64,000 nucleotides of DNA from Acaryochloris sp. IP29b_bin.148 (GCF_028285565.1 NZ_JANQOY010000012.1:1-64000); one strand, 5' to 3'. Numbered from the stretch's first letter, positions 43,572 to 53,309 are shown. Numbers and translations are program-made. The notes: generated by a model from the letters alone, not told the origin.

Positions 43572-45041
43572 ATGATGTCTGGATTCCCCAACCCTTATGC
43601 CTTTGACCATTCTGATCCGGATGCGCTAGAAGCCGAACTAGAACAAACCATTCAGGATTTTGAACAGATGCAGGCTGAGTTGGGATATCAGCAGGCCCAC
43701 TCTTCGCTGCAACATTTGGTGCAAAAACTGGATTTGTCTCCACGGGAGCGGGCAGGGCTGGAAGCAGAAATTCATTCGCTGCAATCCATGTTGGACAAAC
43801 TGGAAAAACAGGTGGTGCATATTGCCGTGTTTGGGATGGTCAGTCGGGGCAAATCCTCTCTCCTCAATGCTCTGTTGGGGCAGTCTGTGTTTGCGACGGG
43901 TCCCGTACATGGGGTGACCCAACAGAGCCAACAGGCCAGTTGGTTTGTGGAGCAGGAAACGGGAGAAGACGCCGATACCATTCGAGTTTCTTTGCAAGGC
44001 GTGGGGCAATCCCGGATTGAATTGATTGATACCCCCGGTATTGATGAAGTGGATGGTGAAGTCCGAGAGCGATTGGCTCGCCAGATTGCTCAGCAGGCAG
44101 ATTTGATTTTGTTTGTGATTGCCGGAGATATCACCAAGGTAGAATTTGAGGCCCTAGCAGCATTACGGCAGGCTAGCAAACCAATCCTGCTGGTGTTTAA
44201 TAAGGTGGACCAATACCCGGAAGCGGATCGCAATGCTATTTATGAAAAAATTCGGGATGAGCGCGTGCGAGAACTGCTCTCTGCGGATGAGATTGTAATG
44301 GCTTCGGCAGCGCCGCTGGTGGCGCAAGCAATTCAATATCCCGATGGCCGCTTGGGGGCTGAACTGGTACCAGGGCCACCCCAAGTTCAAGATCTAAAGC
44401 TAAAAATTTTAGAAGTACTGGAGCGAGAAGGTAAATCCTTAGTCGCCCTGAACACGATGCTCTATGCCGATGATATCAACGAGCAACTGATTGAACGGAA
44501 GATGCAGATTCGCGATCGCAGTGCCAACCAAATCATTTGGCGGGGGGTAATGGCCAAAGCCGTGGCGATTGCACTTAACCCAGTCACCGTGGTTGATGTC
44601 CTGAGTAGTGCGGCCATCGATATTGCCATGATCTTGACCTTGTCTAAGCTCTACGGGATTTCCATGACCCAAAAAGGAGCCGTTGATTTATTACGGAAAA
44701 TCGCCCTGACCATGGGTGGCGTGGGGGCAACTGAATTATTGACCACCTTAGGTCTCAGCTCCCTCAAAGGTCTACTGAGTATGGCTGCACCCGCAACGGG
44801 GGGAGCCTCTCTTTTACCCTATGTTTCGGTTGCCGTATCGCAAGCTGCGGTAGCAGGAGTATCCTCCTATGGCATTGGTGAGGTAACGAAACGGTATTTG
44901 GTTAATGGAGCGTCTTGGGGGCCTCAGGGGCCTAAAACAGTGGTGAACGAAATTCTCTCCTCCTTAGACCAAACCACTATCCTGAACCGCATCAAAACGG
45001 AGTTGCAAGACAAACTCCAGATCACCCATTCTTCTCCTTAA
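43572..45041 (+). CDS. Dynamin-like/Era-type GTPase with C-terminal membrane region
   Basis: This protein of about 489 residues starts MMSGFPNP; GTG at 43524 is an alternative. A helical N-terminus (about 20-85) precedes the GTPase domain. P-loop is GMVSRGKSSLLNALLG (about 91-106), G3 is DTPGIDEVDG, and G4 is NKVD. The C-terminal third is hydrophobic (VAIALNPVTVVDVLSSAAIDIAMILTLSKLYG…GGASLLPYVSVAVSQAAVAGVSSYGIG) and resembles DUF697. Such GTPases probably remodel or sense membranes. It follows the GMC gene after the tandem repeat. Confidence 0.82.
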   Translation: MMSGFPNPYAFDHSDPDALEAELEQTIQDFEQMQAELGYQQAHSSLQHLVQKLDLSPRERAGLEAEIHSLQSMLDKLEKQVVHIAVFGMVSRGKSSLLNALLGQSVFATGPVHGVTQQSQQASWFVEQETGEDADTIRVSLQGVGQSRIELIDTPGIDEVDGEVRERLARQIAQQADLILFVIAGDITKVEFEALAALRQASKPILLVFNKVDQYPEADRNAIYEKIRDERVRELLSADEIVMASAAPLVAQAIQYPDGRLGAELVPGPPQVQDLKLKILEVLEREGKSLVALNTMLYADDINEQLIERKMQIRDRSANQIIWRGVMAKAVAIALNPVTVVDVLSSAAIDIAMILTLSKLYGISMTQKGAVDLLRKIALTMGGVGATELLTTLGLSSLKGLLSMAAPATGGASLLPYVSVAVSQAAVAGVSSYGIGEVTKRYLVNGASWGPQGPKTVVNEILSSLDQTTILNRIKTELQDKLQITHSSP

Positions 45042-45134
45042 CGCTATGCTCAATTCTGGTGCTGGATATGCCCCATAGATTGAACAACGAACCTTGAACT
45101 GCAATGGGGCAATCACCCTGAACTCAAACGGCTA

Positions 45135-46421
45135 CTATTTCGGTTCCTTAGAGGATTCAGTGCCAGCAATTTCAAGGGTGTCTTGGACTTGCAGTTGGCC
45201 TTGCTGATCGATGGTCCAGACATCATAGCTGCCCGTCACATCTCCTTGGGGATTGAGATCGACCGTGCCGCTAGCGCCTTGGTAGTTGATAGCCTTGCCT
45301 TCGCGGAGTAGGGCTAAAGCCTCACAGACATCGGTCACTTCTTGTCCAGGTGCATTGGCGACGGTTTGTAGCTGATCACGAATATCAGGACCAGTATTTT
45401 TTTTTGCAGCTTCAGCCGCTAGGACTAAAAGTGCTGCAGCATCCCAGGTATTGGGGTCATACACACTGGGGTCTCGTTTGAAGGCCTCTCGATAGCGGGC
45501 TTGGAAGGCATTCAAGGCCGGGCCACCCGCACTCGATGCTGTGCCTAGCATGCCGGTTACAATAAATTTCCCTTGGGCGTCTTTGCCCACCAAGTTGGCA
45601 ATATTGGCTTCTTTCATGCCGTCCGTGGCAATCAGCTGGGTTTTGCCGCCTAATTTGCCCAGCTCTTGGGCTGACTTGAGAATTAAACTGCCTGTTTCGG
45701 GATAGGCAACGAGCAACACGGCATCGGGTTGCCCTTTAAACACCTGATTCACCTCTGAGTCGAAGGTAGACGTATTGGGGTCGTAGAAGGTGGGGCGGGT
45801 TTCATTGGCAACGGTGCCCCCTAACGCCTTGAAGGCTGGGATAAAGGCACTCACTAATCCATTGCCATAGTCATTATTAATCGCCAGAATGGCGACGGTC
45901 TTGAACCCTTTTTGATGGGCCAGTTGGGCTAAAGCCTGACTTTGAAAGGTATCAGGGGGGGCAGTGCGAGCCCAAAATCCTTTAAATTCTCCTTTTTCGG
46001 CCCGCTCTGTAAAGACGGGACTGGTGCTAGCGGGTGAAATTTGCACCACTTGATTGCGCACAGCAATGGGAAGCGCGGCACTGGTGGATGCGCTAGAGGC
46101 CGCTCCGATCACGCCCACCACCCGATCGGCTTCTGCTAACTTAGTCATAGCTTGCGTGCCTTGGGCTGGATCTGTCTGGGTATCTGCACTGACTAACGTC
46201 ACGGGTTTACCCAAGACGCCATCGCAAGCATTAACGGTTTTGACCAGTAAATTAGCGGTCTCTTGCATGGGCGTTCCATACTGAGACAAATCACCTGTAA
46301 TCGGTAACAAAGTGCCAATTTTGAGTGTATCTTCTTCTGTCGACTGAGGAGCCAACTGGCAGCCTGCCAGCACAGCATAAACGCCGAATAGGCTCCACGA
46401 AAATAGACGTTGATGTATCAT
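45135..46421 (-). CDS. ABC-type branched-chain/amino-acid-binding lipoprotein (LivJ-like)
   Basis: This protein of about 428 residues has a lipobox signal (…AVLAG|CQLAPQ). The Peripla_BP_6 fold is shown by KIGTLLPITGDLSQYGTPMQETANLLVKTVN, VGVIGAASSASTSAALPIA and VVQISPASTSPVF. ATG at 46421 has GGAAGG 6 bases upstream; TTG 46427 is less likely. No permease or ATPase gene is adjacent, so it works with transport proteins encoded elsewhere or as a receptor. The disulfide-type Cys (NACDGVLG, VTDVCEAL) are typical of the family. Confidence 0.86.
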   Translation of the reverse strand: MIHQRLFSWSLFGVYAVLAGCQLAPQSTEEDTLKIGTLLPITGDLSQYGTPMQETANLLVKTVNACDGVLGKPVTLVSADTQTDPAQGTQAMTKLAEADRVVGVIGAASSASTSAALPIAVRNQVVQISPASTSPVFTERAEKGEFKGFWARTAPPDTFQSQALAQLAHQKGFKTVAILAINNDYGNGLVSAFIPAFKALGGTVANETRPTFYDPNTSTFDSEVNQVFKGQPDAVLLVAYPETGSLILKSAQELGKLGGKTQLIATDGMKEANIANLVGKDAQGKFIVTGMLGTASSAGGPALNAFQARYREAFKRDPSVYDPNTWDAAALLVLAAEAAKKNTGPDIRDQLQTVANAPGQEVTDVCEALALLREGKAINYQGASGTVDLNPQGDVTGSYDVWTIDQQGQLQVQDTLEIAGTESSKEPK

Positions 46422-46675
46422 GGCCAACCTTCCTTATCATCTCTTAGTAAACTGACTGATTGCTCAGGAAAGGTACTATCAAGCTTAGTGGACTCGCTTC
46501 TCGTTCCTCTATTCCTGCTACAAAGCTTTATCAAGCGTTAGCCAAGCGCCTGGCTGTGATTCCCTCTCGCTGAAGACAAAAAACTGCATCTAGCGCTGTT
46601 CACCACATTTTCACTGAATTTTTGTATCTTCGTACACAGTTTTTTATTGATTCATCCTATGGAGGATCAGCAAAT

Positions 46676-47050
46676 ATGAATATCAAAACACTGACTGCGG
46701 TCAGTTTAGGGTTGTCCTTACTGTTATCCACGTCTACCGTGTTGGCGCAGTCTAGCCCTGACTCTATACCCGCAAGTCCCGACGGGACCCTGTCTCCTTC
46801 TCCAGATGAGACGATGACGCCTGAATCTCAGCCAGACGCCGCTTCACCCGAGGAGACCATTACGCCTGATAGCACTGCTCCTGCTGATGCGACAGAATCA
46901 GATACCAACATCGGTGGAGTTGAAGGGAGTGATGATGCAGACGGGATTAAGCTAGTGGCCTGTGGTCCGAATGGGGCTGCCATCAGAGCAACATCCGTTC
47001 GTCCGGGCTGCCATCATCTAAAAGTTAATTCTCCTCCTGGTGTTCAGTAA
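46676..47050 (+). CDS. Small exported Ser/Pro/Asp-rich protein
   Basis: This protein of about 124 residues starts MNIKTLTAVSLGLSLLLSTSTVLAQ with a clear signal peptide and a GGAGGA ribosome-binding site. The mature chain is a disordered repeat-like stretch rich in Ser, Pro, Asp and Thr (SPDSIPASPDGTLSPSPDET…). A conserved-looking Cys-containing C-terminus follows (LVACGPNGAAIRATSVRPGCHHL). No family is recognised; it may be an envelope or matrix protein. Confidence 0.6.
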   Translation: MNIKTLTAVSLGLSLLLSTSTVLAQSSPDSIPASPDGTLSPSPDETMTPESQPDAASPEETITPDSTAPADATESDTNIGGVEGSDDADGIKLVACGPNGAAIRATSVRPGCHHLKVNSPPGVQ

Positions 47051-47622
47051 AATGCCCAGGCTGTCGGAGCTTTGGATCTCACCTGAAGCTCCGATGTTTA
47101 TGGAGTAGCGTATTCAGCGGGATAGCCGAGCTGGGTTAGGCCATCAACACGTATCTTTCTACCCTAACTTTGCAACTGAGTATGCTGTGATAATCAAGTA
47201 TGTAATCTCAGACGATTCAGGATGCCTCTTGGATCGATAAGTAAACTGTTATTTTAGTGTTATTAACGATTACTATTCCTGACTATAAAAGTTGATAGGT
47301 AAAGCTATTCTTCTTGCATGACGCACCGTGTTTGAGCGATTTCAGCAGTCTCATATTTAAGAGAACGATAGTTTTAGTAAAATTTCATTTACAAAAATAA
47401 ATAGAGACCTTCAATACATCTTGCCTCGCGGAAATCAAGTTATGATTTCCTGATTCCCTAAGAAAATTCTAATTTTATCCCCTGAATATATTTGTTAGGC
47501 TAGGAGGAGTGATAAAAATTTGCATCATTTTGAGGTCAGCACTAAAGGAAAACGCTTCTCTCCATTTGATCTGACGATTGGTGAGTCCGTTACATGTCCT
47601 ATACAGACCAAGGGGTATGACT
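47051..47622. other. 572-base AT-rich intergenic region with a hairpin
   Basis: TCGGAGCTT (47064-47072) pairs perfectly with AAGCTCCGA (47086-47094) around a 13-base loop, 13 bases after the stop of the exported-protein gene; it may terminate it, although no U-tract follows. The remainder to about 47510 is AT-rich and gene-free, and should contain the promoter of the PadR/Pex-like gene. AGGGG at 47611-47615 is that gene's ribosome-binding site. Confidence 0.4.
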
Positions 47623-47997
47623 ATGAATGTCCAAGATATCTATCAATATTTCAAGAACCCTCCCCCGATATACATCACCAAGGAAGTAGCTGTTTGCTAC
47701 ATCCTATCTGTCTTAATTGATGAAGGGGATACCTATGGCACGGCCCTCCTCAAACATATTCGTGCCAATTATCCACCCTATCGGATCTCTGATACCGTCC
47801 TGTATGCAGCGCTCAACTTTCTGATTGATGAGCAGATGTTGAGTGGATACTGGCAAAATGAGTCGGGCCGCGGTCGGCCTCGACGGATGTATCAAGTGGC
47901 TGAGGGCAGAGAGGAGGATGCTCAACAGTTAGCCCAACTGTGGCAAAAATTCTTGGGTAAAGATCCTGCACCGGTTAAGTCTCTCGCGTTGAATTAA
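47623..47997 (+). CDS. PadR-family regulator, Pex-like
   Basis: This protein of about 124 residues starts MNVQDIYQYFKNPPPIYITKEVAVCYILSVL. It has the PadR winged helix: GDTYGTALLKHIRANYPPYRISDTVLYAALNFLIDEQMLSGYW (about 41-83) and the wing GRGRPRRMYQV. The single-domain layout, lacking the PadR C-terminal dimer helix, and the N-terminus resemble cyanobacterial Pex, which binds the kaiA promoter and lengthens the circadian period. No kai genes lie in the window. ATG at 47623 has AGGGG 7 bases upstream; an ATG two codons earlier is possible. Confidence 0.75.
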   Translation: MNVQDIYQYFKNPPPIYITKEVAVCYILSVLIDEGDTYGTALLKHIRANYPPYRISDTVLYAALNFLIDEQMLSGYWQNESGRGRPRRMYQVAEGREEDAQQLAQLWQKFLGKDPAPVKSLALN

Positions 47998-48251
47998 TAT
48001 CTCGTCTTTGTCCTTAAGATTGGACCTTTGCGGCTGGAACATGGGATCGTTTCAGCCGTCTTAGTATAGATAACGCAGAGATAATGATGTCCGTCATTTC
48101 AACGCATAACTTGACAGAAAAGTGATCGATGTTAAGGTTTAACTTTACTTAGTGCATCCTCAACGCATATCTGCAATCGCTTGAGGTCACTAACGTCGGG
48201 TTTGCTTGGATTTCAATGTCAAATTTGCTGAGCTATTTATAAAGAGGAGCT

Positions 48252-49064
48252 ATGAAAGGATTAATTCGCTGGGGCCTGATCTTTAGCCTGGCTGGAGGTG
48301 GCTTTGTCAGTACCTCGCTCGTGCGACAATCGGCTGCGATCGCAATTCCCGAAGCTGAGGCAGTTAAGCGCTTAGAAAATATTCCCACGTTTATGGTGAC
48401 GGGTGAGCAAGGAGAGCCATTACTAGCGGTTGTCCCTAATCCCAAGGACAAGTCCAAGAAGCTGCAATTGGCCCCCTTCTATATGAGCCATACAGATGCT
48501 CAGAATGCGGTCACTAACCTAAAAAAGCAAAAACCAGAACTGGGTAAATCGGCTAAAGTCACGGTTTTCTCCCTTAAAGGTGCGCTTGAAATTGCGAAGC
48601 AAAATAAAGATAAGCAGAATGAGCTTGTCTTTCAATTTATTCCGACCCAAGAGCAAATTGATTTTGCCATGACCATTTTGAAAGAAAGTGGGCAAGAGGT
48701 GAAGCAGTTTAATGGCGTGCCTATGTTTTTTGCCGTTTTCGGCGAAGAGAAGGAGAAAAAGCCCTTATTTATTGAAAAAGATAAAAAGTCGGTCATGCCC
48801 GTCTTCTTCCGCCAACAAGACGCGCAAAACATGGTGAATAATTTCAAGAAAAGTGACCAAAAACTAGGTCCAACAGCTGCAATTCAGGTCACGTCCCTGA
48901 ATAATATGCTGGGATTTCTACTCAAGGCGGATCAAACCTCCGTACAGCAAATTGAGTTTGTGCCTGATCTAGACTCCTTGCAATACGCGGTTAACCAGCA
49001 GAAGGGAAGTGGTACTCAACCCCAGCAACCCAGTGCAGCCCCAGAAAAGCCTGAATCTAAATAA
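48252..49064 (+). CDS. Tic22-like periplasmic protein
   Basis: This 270-residue protein has an N-terminal signal (MKGLIRWGLIFSLAGGGFVSTSLVRQSAAIA). Two Tic22-type repeats follow, each with a PxFFA/PFYMS-like strand and a helix (LAPFYMSHTDAQNAVTNLKKQKPEL…MPVFFRQQDAQNMVNNFKKSDQKLG). Cyanobacterial Tic22 is a periplasmic chaperone-like protein that supports outer-membrane biogenesis, and is related to the chloroplast import factor. The last 56 bases overlap the start of prmC in another frame. Confidence 0.85.
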   Translation: MKGLIRWGLIFSLAGGGFVSTSLVRQSAAIAIPEAEAVKRLENIPTFMVTGEQGEPLLAVVPNPKDKSKKLQLAPFYMSHTDAQNAVTNLKKQKPELGKSAKVTVFSLKGALEIAKQNKDKQNELVFQFIPTQEQIDFAMTILKESGQEVKQFNGVPMFFAVFGEEKEKKPLFIEKDKKSVMPVFFRQQDAQNMVNNFKKSDQKLGPTAAIQVTSLNNMLGFLLKADQTSVQQIEFVPDLDSLQYAVNQQKGSGTQPQQPSAAPEKPESK

Positions 49065-49971
49065 CAGGTTCCAAGTCTCGGGTCAGAGGCTTTGGCAGTG
49101 GTACCAACACGCGATCGCAGATCTGTCTCAAGAGCAGTTGCGATCGCGTGTTGATTTAAAGCAGGAACTGGATTGGCTTTTACTAGAGGTTTCAGAGTTG
49201 GAACCTCTGGATTTAAGATTGACCCCTTCTGAGTCTCAGCAGATTCAGTTGCAGATGCCCTTAACAGAACTGCAGCAGCTCTGGCAGCAACGGCTGGCAG
49301 AAAATAGGCCCGTTCAGCATCTGACGGGAACGGCCCATTGGCGTCAGTTTCATTTACAGGTGTCGAAGGATGTTTTAATCCCTCGCCCGGAAACGGAATT
49401 GCTAATTGATTTGGCAATGGATGCCGCTCACAACTCTGCTCGTCTTCAAGAAGCCAATTTATGGGCCGATCTGGGTACGGGGAGTGGAGCCATTTCCTTA
49501 GGGCTAGCAATGGCTTTTCCGCAAGCGACGGTTCATACCGTGGACTGTAGTCAAGCAGCCCTAGCGATGGCCCAACGCAATAGCCAAACCTATGGCCTAG
49601 ACCAGCAAATTCACTTTCATTTGGGGGAGTGGTTTCAACCTTTAGTCGGTCTAGAAAGCCAGTTCTCTGGGATTGTTAGTAATCCACCCTATATCCCCAC
49701 GGCGGTTTTGCCGACTCTGCAACCTGAAGTGTTTGAGTATGAACCGCATTTGGCGTTGGATGGCGGCACAGATGGGTTAGAGGCGATGCGGGAGATTGTT
49801 GCGATCGCACCTCAATACCTCCAACCTGGTGGTGTGTTGCTCCTAGAGATGATGTCTGGTCAAGATAAAGCGGTTGAGGCACTCCTTATAAACCAAGGCC
49901 AATATGAACAGATCCAAATTTATCCAGATTTAGCGGATATTCCTCGGTTTGCCCAAGCGTATCGAATATAA
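49009..49971 (+). CDS. prmC: Peptide chain release factor glutamine methyltransferase
   Basis: This enzyme methylates the GGQ glutamine of release factors RF1/RF2 using SAM. The 320-residue product has the helical N-terminal domain (LWQWYQHAIADLSQEQLRSRVDLKQELDWLL) and PRPETELLIDLAMDAA. Motif I is LWADLGTGSGAISLGLA, and the NPPY catalytic motif is SGIVSNPPYIPTAVLPTL…EPHLALDGG. The only usable in-frame starts (GTG 49009 or GTG 49033) lie inside the tic22-like gene, so the two genes overlap by up to 56 bases and are probably translationally coupled. Confidence 0.9.
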   Translation: MVLNPSNPVQPQKSLNLNNRFQVSGQRLWQWYQHAIADLSQEQLRSRVDLKQELDWLLLEVSELEPLDLRLTPSESQQIQLQMPLTELQQLWQQRLAENRPVQHLTGTAHWRQFHLQVSKDVLIPRPETELLIDLAMDAAHNSARLQEANLWADLGTGSGAISLGLAMAFPQATVHTVDCSQAALAMAQRNSQTYGLDQQIHFHLGEWFQPLVGLESQFSGIVSNPPYIPTAVLPTLQPEVFEYEPHLALDGGTDGLEAMREIVAIAPQYLQPGGVLLLEMMSGQDKAVEALLINQGQYEQIQIYPDLADIPRFAQAYRI

Positions 49972-50004
49972 GTTACGGTTCGAGTAGAGGTATGAGGGAC
50001 GACC

Positions 50005-50400
50005 ATGACGATTCTGGAGCGACTGCAAGCAGACTACGACCGTTTCCCTGAAAACCAGTCTTTTGACCTGTATGCAGAGGATGTCTACTTCAAGGATCCC
50101 CTCAACCAGTTTCGTGGTGTTGCCAAGTATCGGGACATGATTGGCTTTATCCAGAAGTGGTTTATCAACACCCGCATGGAAGTGCATGGGATTGAGCAAC
50201 AAGACAACGAGATTAACACCCGTTGGACCTTGTATTGGCAAGCGCCCTTCCCCTGGAAACCACAGATGGCCATTACGGGGCGTAGCGAACTGAAGCTCAA
50301 CGAGGCTGGCTTAGTCTGTAGCCATATTGATTATTGGGATTGTTCGCGATTCTCGGTGTTTAAACAGCTGTTTTTCCCAGTTGCATCGTCTACCCTTTAG
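50005..50400 (+). CDS. DUF2358-family protein (SnoaL/NTF2-like)
   Basis: This 131-residue protein starts MTILERLQADYDRFPENQSFDLYAEDVYFKDPLNQFRGVAKYRDMIGFIQKWF, a layout of cyanobacterial and plastid DUF2358 proteins with an NTF2-like cone fold. A WTLYWQAPFPWKPQMAITGRSELKLN strand region and HIDYWDCSRFSVFKQLF end follow. No catalytic residues are established. It lies 33 bases after prmC and 23 bases before the alanine dehydrogenase start, probably in one transcript. Confidence 0.8.
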   Translation: MTILERLQADYDRFPENQSFDLYAEDVYFKDPLNQFRGVAKYRDMIGFIQKWFINTRMEVHGIEQQDNEINTRWTLYWQAPFPWKPQMAITGRSELKLNEAGLVCSHIDYWDCSRFSVFKQLFFPVASSTL

Positions 50401-50423
50401 ATAGGCGGTTAATGAGGTGGGGA

Positions 50424-51521
50424 ATGGAAGTTGGTGTGCCGAAGGAAATCAAAGATCAAGAATTTCGGGTTGGTCTGAGCCCCGCTAGCGTGCAAGCGTT
50501 AAGTCAACAAGGTCATCAAGTTTTTGTCGAGACCAGCGCTGGGATAGGGGCAGGCTTCCCCGATCAAGATTACCTGCAAGCAGGGGCCAAGATCGTCACC
50601 AGCGCCGAGCAAGCTTGGAGCCGTGAGTTAGTCGTCAAAGTTAAAGAGCCTTTGCCCGCAGAATATGGTTTGCTGCAGTCGGGGCAACTCCTATTTACCT
50701 ATCTGCACTTGGCGGCCGATCGCACCTTGACGGAGCAGTTAATGCAAGCCAATGTCAGTGCGATCGCCTATGAAACCGTAGAAGTGACCTTGCCCGATCG
50801 GATTTCCCTCCCCTTACTCACCCCCATGAGTGTAATCGCGGGTCGCCTCTCCATTCAATTTGGCGCACGGTTTCTAGAGCGGCAGCAAGGCGGACGAGGT
50901 GTCTTACTCGGGGGAATTCCCGGGGTTAAACCTGGCAAAGTGGTGATTCTGGGCGGCGGAGTCGTGGGCACCGAAGCGGCTCGCATCGCCGTGGGCATGG
51001 GGGCTCAAGTCACGATTTTGGATATTAATGTGGAGCGGTTGTCTTATTTAGAGACCCTGTTTGGCTCTCGGGTAGAGTTGCTCTACAGCAATCCTCGGCA
51101 TTTAGAACAGGTGCTGCCCACGGCGGATTTGTTAGTCGGAGCGGTATTAGTCCCGGGTAAGCGGGCACCCATATTAGTCTCCCGTTCACTGGTCCAAACA
51201 ATGATGCCGGGTTCGGTGATTGTGGATGTGGCCGTCGATCAGGGTGGCTGCATTGAAACCCTACACACGACCTCCCACACCGATCCCGTTTATGAAGCCG
51301 AAGGAGTTCTCCATTATGGCGTTCCCAATATGCCAGGGGCAGTGCCGTGGACAGCGACCCAAGCCTTAAATCACAGTACCTTCCCGTTTGTTGCCAAGCT
51401 GGCAAAGGATGGCTTACAGGCCCTAGAGCAGGATGTTGCTTTGCAAAAGGGATTGAATGTTTATCAACAGCGTTTGGTTCACCCTGCCGTTCAGCAAGTC
51501 TTCCCCGACTTAGCTGCCTAA
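50424..51521 (+). CDS. ald: Alanine dehydrogenase
   Basis: This enzyme of about 365 residues starts [18 protein letters not shown] behind GAGGTGGGG. It interconverts L-alanine and pyruvate plus ammonia with NAD. The substrate-binding Lys ([12 protein letters not shown]), the catalytic His ([12 protein letters not shown]), the NAD loop ([24 protein letters not shown]) and the Asp-containing [11 protein letters not shown] are all present. GTG/ATG choices upstream (50412) add only four residues. In cyanobacteria it supports nitrogen metabolism and alanine breakdown. Confidence 0.92.
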   Translation: MEVGVPKEIKDQEFRVGLSPASVQALSQQGHQVFVETSAGIGAGFPDQDYLQAGAKIVTSAEQAWSRELVVKVKEPLPAEYGLLQSGQLLFTYLHLAADRTLTEQLMQANVSAIAYETVEVTLPDRISLPLLTPMSVIAGRLSIQFGARFLERQQGGRGVLLGGIPGVKPGKVVILGGGVVGTEAARIAVGMGAQVTILDINVERLSYLETLFGSRVELLYSNPRHLEQVLPTADLLVGAVLVPGKRAPILVSRSLVQTMMPGSVIVDVAVDQGGCIETLHTTSHTDPVYEAEGVLHYGVPNMPGAVPWTATQALNHSTFPFVAKLAKDGLQALEQDVALQKGLNVYQQRLVHPAVQQVFPDLAA

Positions 51522-51586
51522 ATTAGCTGAGGGAGAGTGGAGCAACGCTATGCTGAAGGGGATGTCTTGATTGGTTTGGCCCTAGC

Positions 51587-52414
51587 ATGTCGCATTCTGG
51601 TGAATTAAATCCTGATTCTGATCTGGTTTTAGTGGTGGGTGCCACAGGCGGTGTGGGGCAGTTGACGGTGGGAGAGCTTCTGGCTCAAAACATCAAGGTG
51701 CGTATCCTAGCCCGCAGTGAAGACAAGGCTCGGCAGATGTTTGCCGAGCAAGTCGATGTTGTGGTGGGAGACACCCGAGAAGCAGACACCTTACCAGCGG
51801 CGATGCCCGGTGTAACTCATATTATTTCCTGCACGGGTAGCACGGCTTTCCCCACGGCTCGGTGGGAATTTCGAGCAGCCTCAACTCGGTGGGAATGGTT
51901 TAAGCGATATGCCCGACCCAGTTATTGCCGAGCCCAGGCAGACAATAGCCCGGAGAAAGTAGACGCAGTGGGGGGACAGAATTTGGTTGATGCTGCGCCT
52001 CAGGATCTGAAGCGGTTTCTGCTGGTGTCTGCCTGTGGCATTGAGCGCAAAGATAAGCTGCCCTTCAGTATTCTTAATACTTTTGGGGTGTTGGATGCCA
52101 AGCTGGTGGGTGAAACGGCTCTTCGTAATTCGGGCTTGCCCTATACGATTGTGCGTCCTGGTCGCCTAATTGATGGCCCCTATACCTCCTATGATTTGAA
52201 TACGCTGCTAAAAGCCAAGACGGAAAGTCAATTGGGTATTGTTGTGGGTACAGGAGATCAGCTGTCAGGAGAAACCAGTCGGATTGATTTGGCTGCTGCC
52301 TGTGTAGCCTGTCTGCAAAATTCTCTCATGGATAATAAAATTTTTGAAATAATGAGTGAGGGGCCTCGACCTAGCACCCTTGACTGGAACACTATATTGG
52401 CGACACTGACCTAG
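51587..52414 (+). CDS. Atypical short-chain dehydrogenase (NmrA/TIC62-like NAD(P)-binding protein)
   Basis: This 275-residue Rossmann protein has the glycine motif VLVVGATGGVGQLTVGELL (about 14-32), typical of atypical SDRs. LARSEDKARQMF suggests NADP binding. Unlike classic SDRs it lacks a clear YxxxK; SACGIERKDKLPFSILNTF may replace it. An aromatic insertion (TARWEFRAASTRWEWFKRY, about 86-104) is unusual. Plant and cyanobacterial relatives act in photosystem assembly or redox sensing. The next gene starts 9 bases downstream, so they form an operon. Confidence 0.78.
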   Translation: MSHSGELNPDSDLVLVVGATGGVGQLTVGELLAQNIKVRILARSEDKARQMFAEQVDVVVGDTREADTLPAAMPGVTHIISCTGSTAFPTARWEFRAASTRWEWFKRYARPSYCRAQADNSPEKVDAVGGQNLVDAAPQDLKRFLLVSACGIERKDKLPFSILNTFGVLDAKLVGETALRNSGLPYTIVRPGRLIDGPYTSYDLNTLLKAKTESQLGIVVGTGDQLSGETSRIDLAAACVACLQNSLMDNKIFEIMSEGPRPSTLDWNTILATLT

Positions 52415-52422
52415 CCTCAACA

Positions 52423-53187
52423 ATGCAACGCTTAGCCCAATTTTTTTCGAGGCAACCCCCTCCTACTTACAACATCTTGAGTATTGGGTTTCGGGGGGCT
52501 GGGAAAACTGTTTTTCTGGCAGGGAGCTATACCTCTTTGCACTTCAACCGTAAACAGGCCCGACTGCACCAAGAATGGCTGGAGTGCCAAGATCCTGCGT
52601 CTCAGGAGAAGATGGATCGATTGTTGCACCATATTTCTCAAACCCAACAGTATCCACCGCCAACTCTGAAAATTACAGATTTTAATTTTAGTGTTAAAAC
52701 TCGAACGTTATGCGGGATGAAAACGCGTTGCCATTTGCATTGGTGGGATATGCCGGGGGAATTTTACCAGCCCAATAATGCTGATTTGCAATTATTGCTA
52801 TTGAGTTCCCATGCTTGCTGTTTACTGATTGATGCCCCAGCCTTTGTTAGGGAGCGTTCCTATCAAAAAAAGGTAGAAACGGTAATGGCGCAATTGGCGC
52901 AATTCCTGCCCCAGTCCCAGTCGAATCGCCCTCATTATCCTTTAGCCGTTATCCTCACCAAGTTTGATTTATTGCCAACAGAGCGGAATCGAGGTCAACT
53001 GAAGCAGCAGCTCCAACCGTTTGTTCAGGATTTACGCAGTCATCAGATTAACGCCCACGGGTTTACCTCTGCAATTCCATTGATTTCTTTCGGGGCCAGT
53101 GTGACGTTGCATCCCCAAGGGACGGCTGCCCCTTTTCGGTGGTTGATTGCTGAATTGAAAAAAACTGAACAGGAACGATCTCACTGA
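52423..53187 (+). CDS. P-loop GTPase-like protein
   Basis: This 254-residue protein has a Walker A motif SIGFRGAGKTVFLAG (about 21-35), a switch-II-type HWWDMPGEFY (DxxG) and a G4-like ILTKFDLLP (TKxD). The layout matches the double-GTPase/TRAFAC-like proteins that monitor cell state, but it cannot be named. No membrane helix is seen. It follows the SDR gene by 9 bases. Nucleotide binding is well supported; the role is unknown. Confidence 0.72.
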   Translation: MQRLAQFFSRQPPPTYNILSIGFRGAGKTVFLAGSYTSLHFNRKQARLHQEWLECQDPASQEKMDRLLHHISQTQQYPPPTLKITDFNFSVKTRTLCGMKTRCHLHWWDMPGEFYQPNNADLQLLLLSSHACCLLIDAPAFVRERSYQKKVETVMAQLAQFLPQSQSNRPHYPLAVILTKFDLLPTERNRGQLKQQLQPFVQDLRSHQINAHGFTSAIPLISFGASVTLHPQGTAAPFRWLIAELKKTEQERSH

Positions 53188-53309
53188 ATCTGTTCTGCCC
53201 TTGGGCGCAAGGATAAGATAGGGGAACTAAGATTCTGATGCTTCTCTTCTGGGTTTGAGTGGGATTTTAGAGAACAGAATGTTGCAAGATGCTTTTAGCG
53301 TGACAGTGG

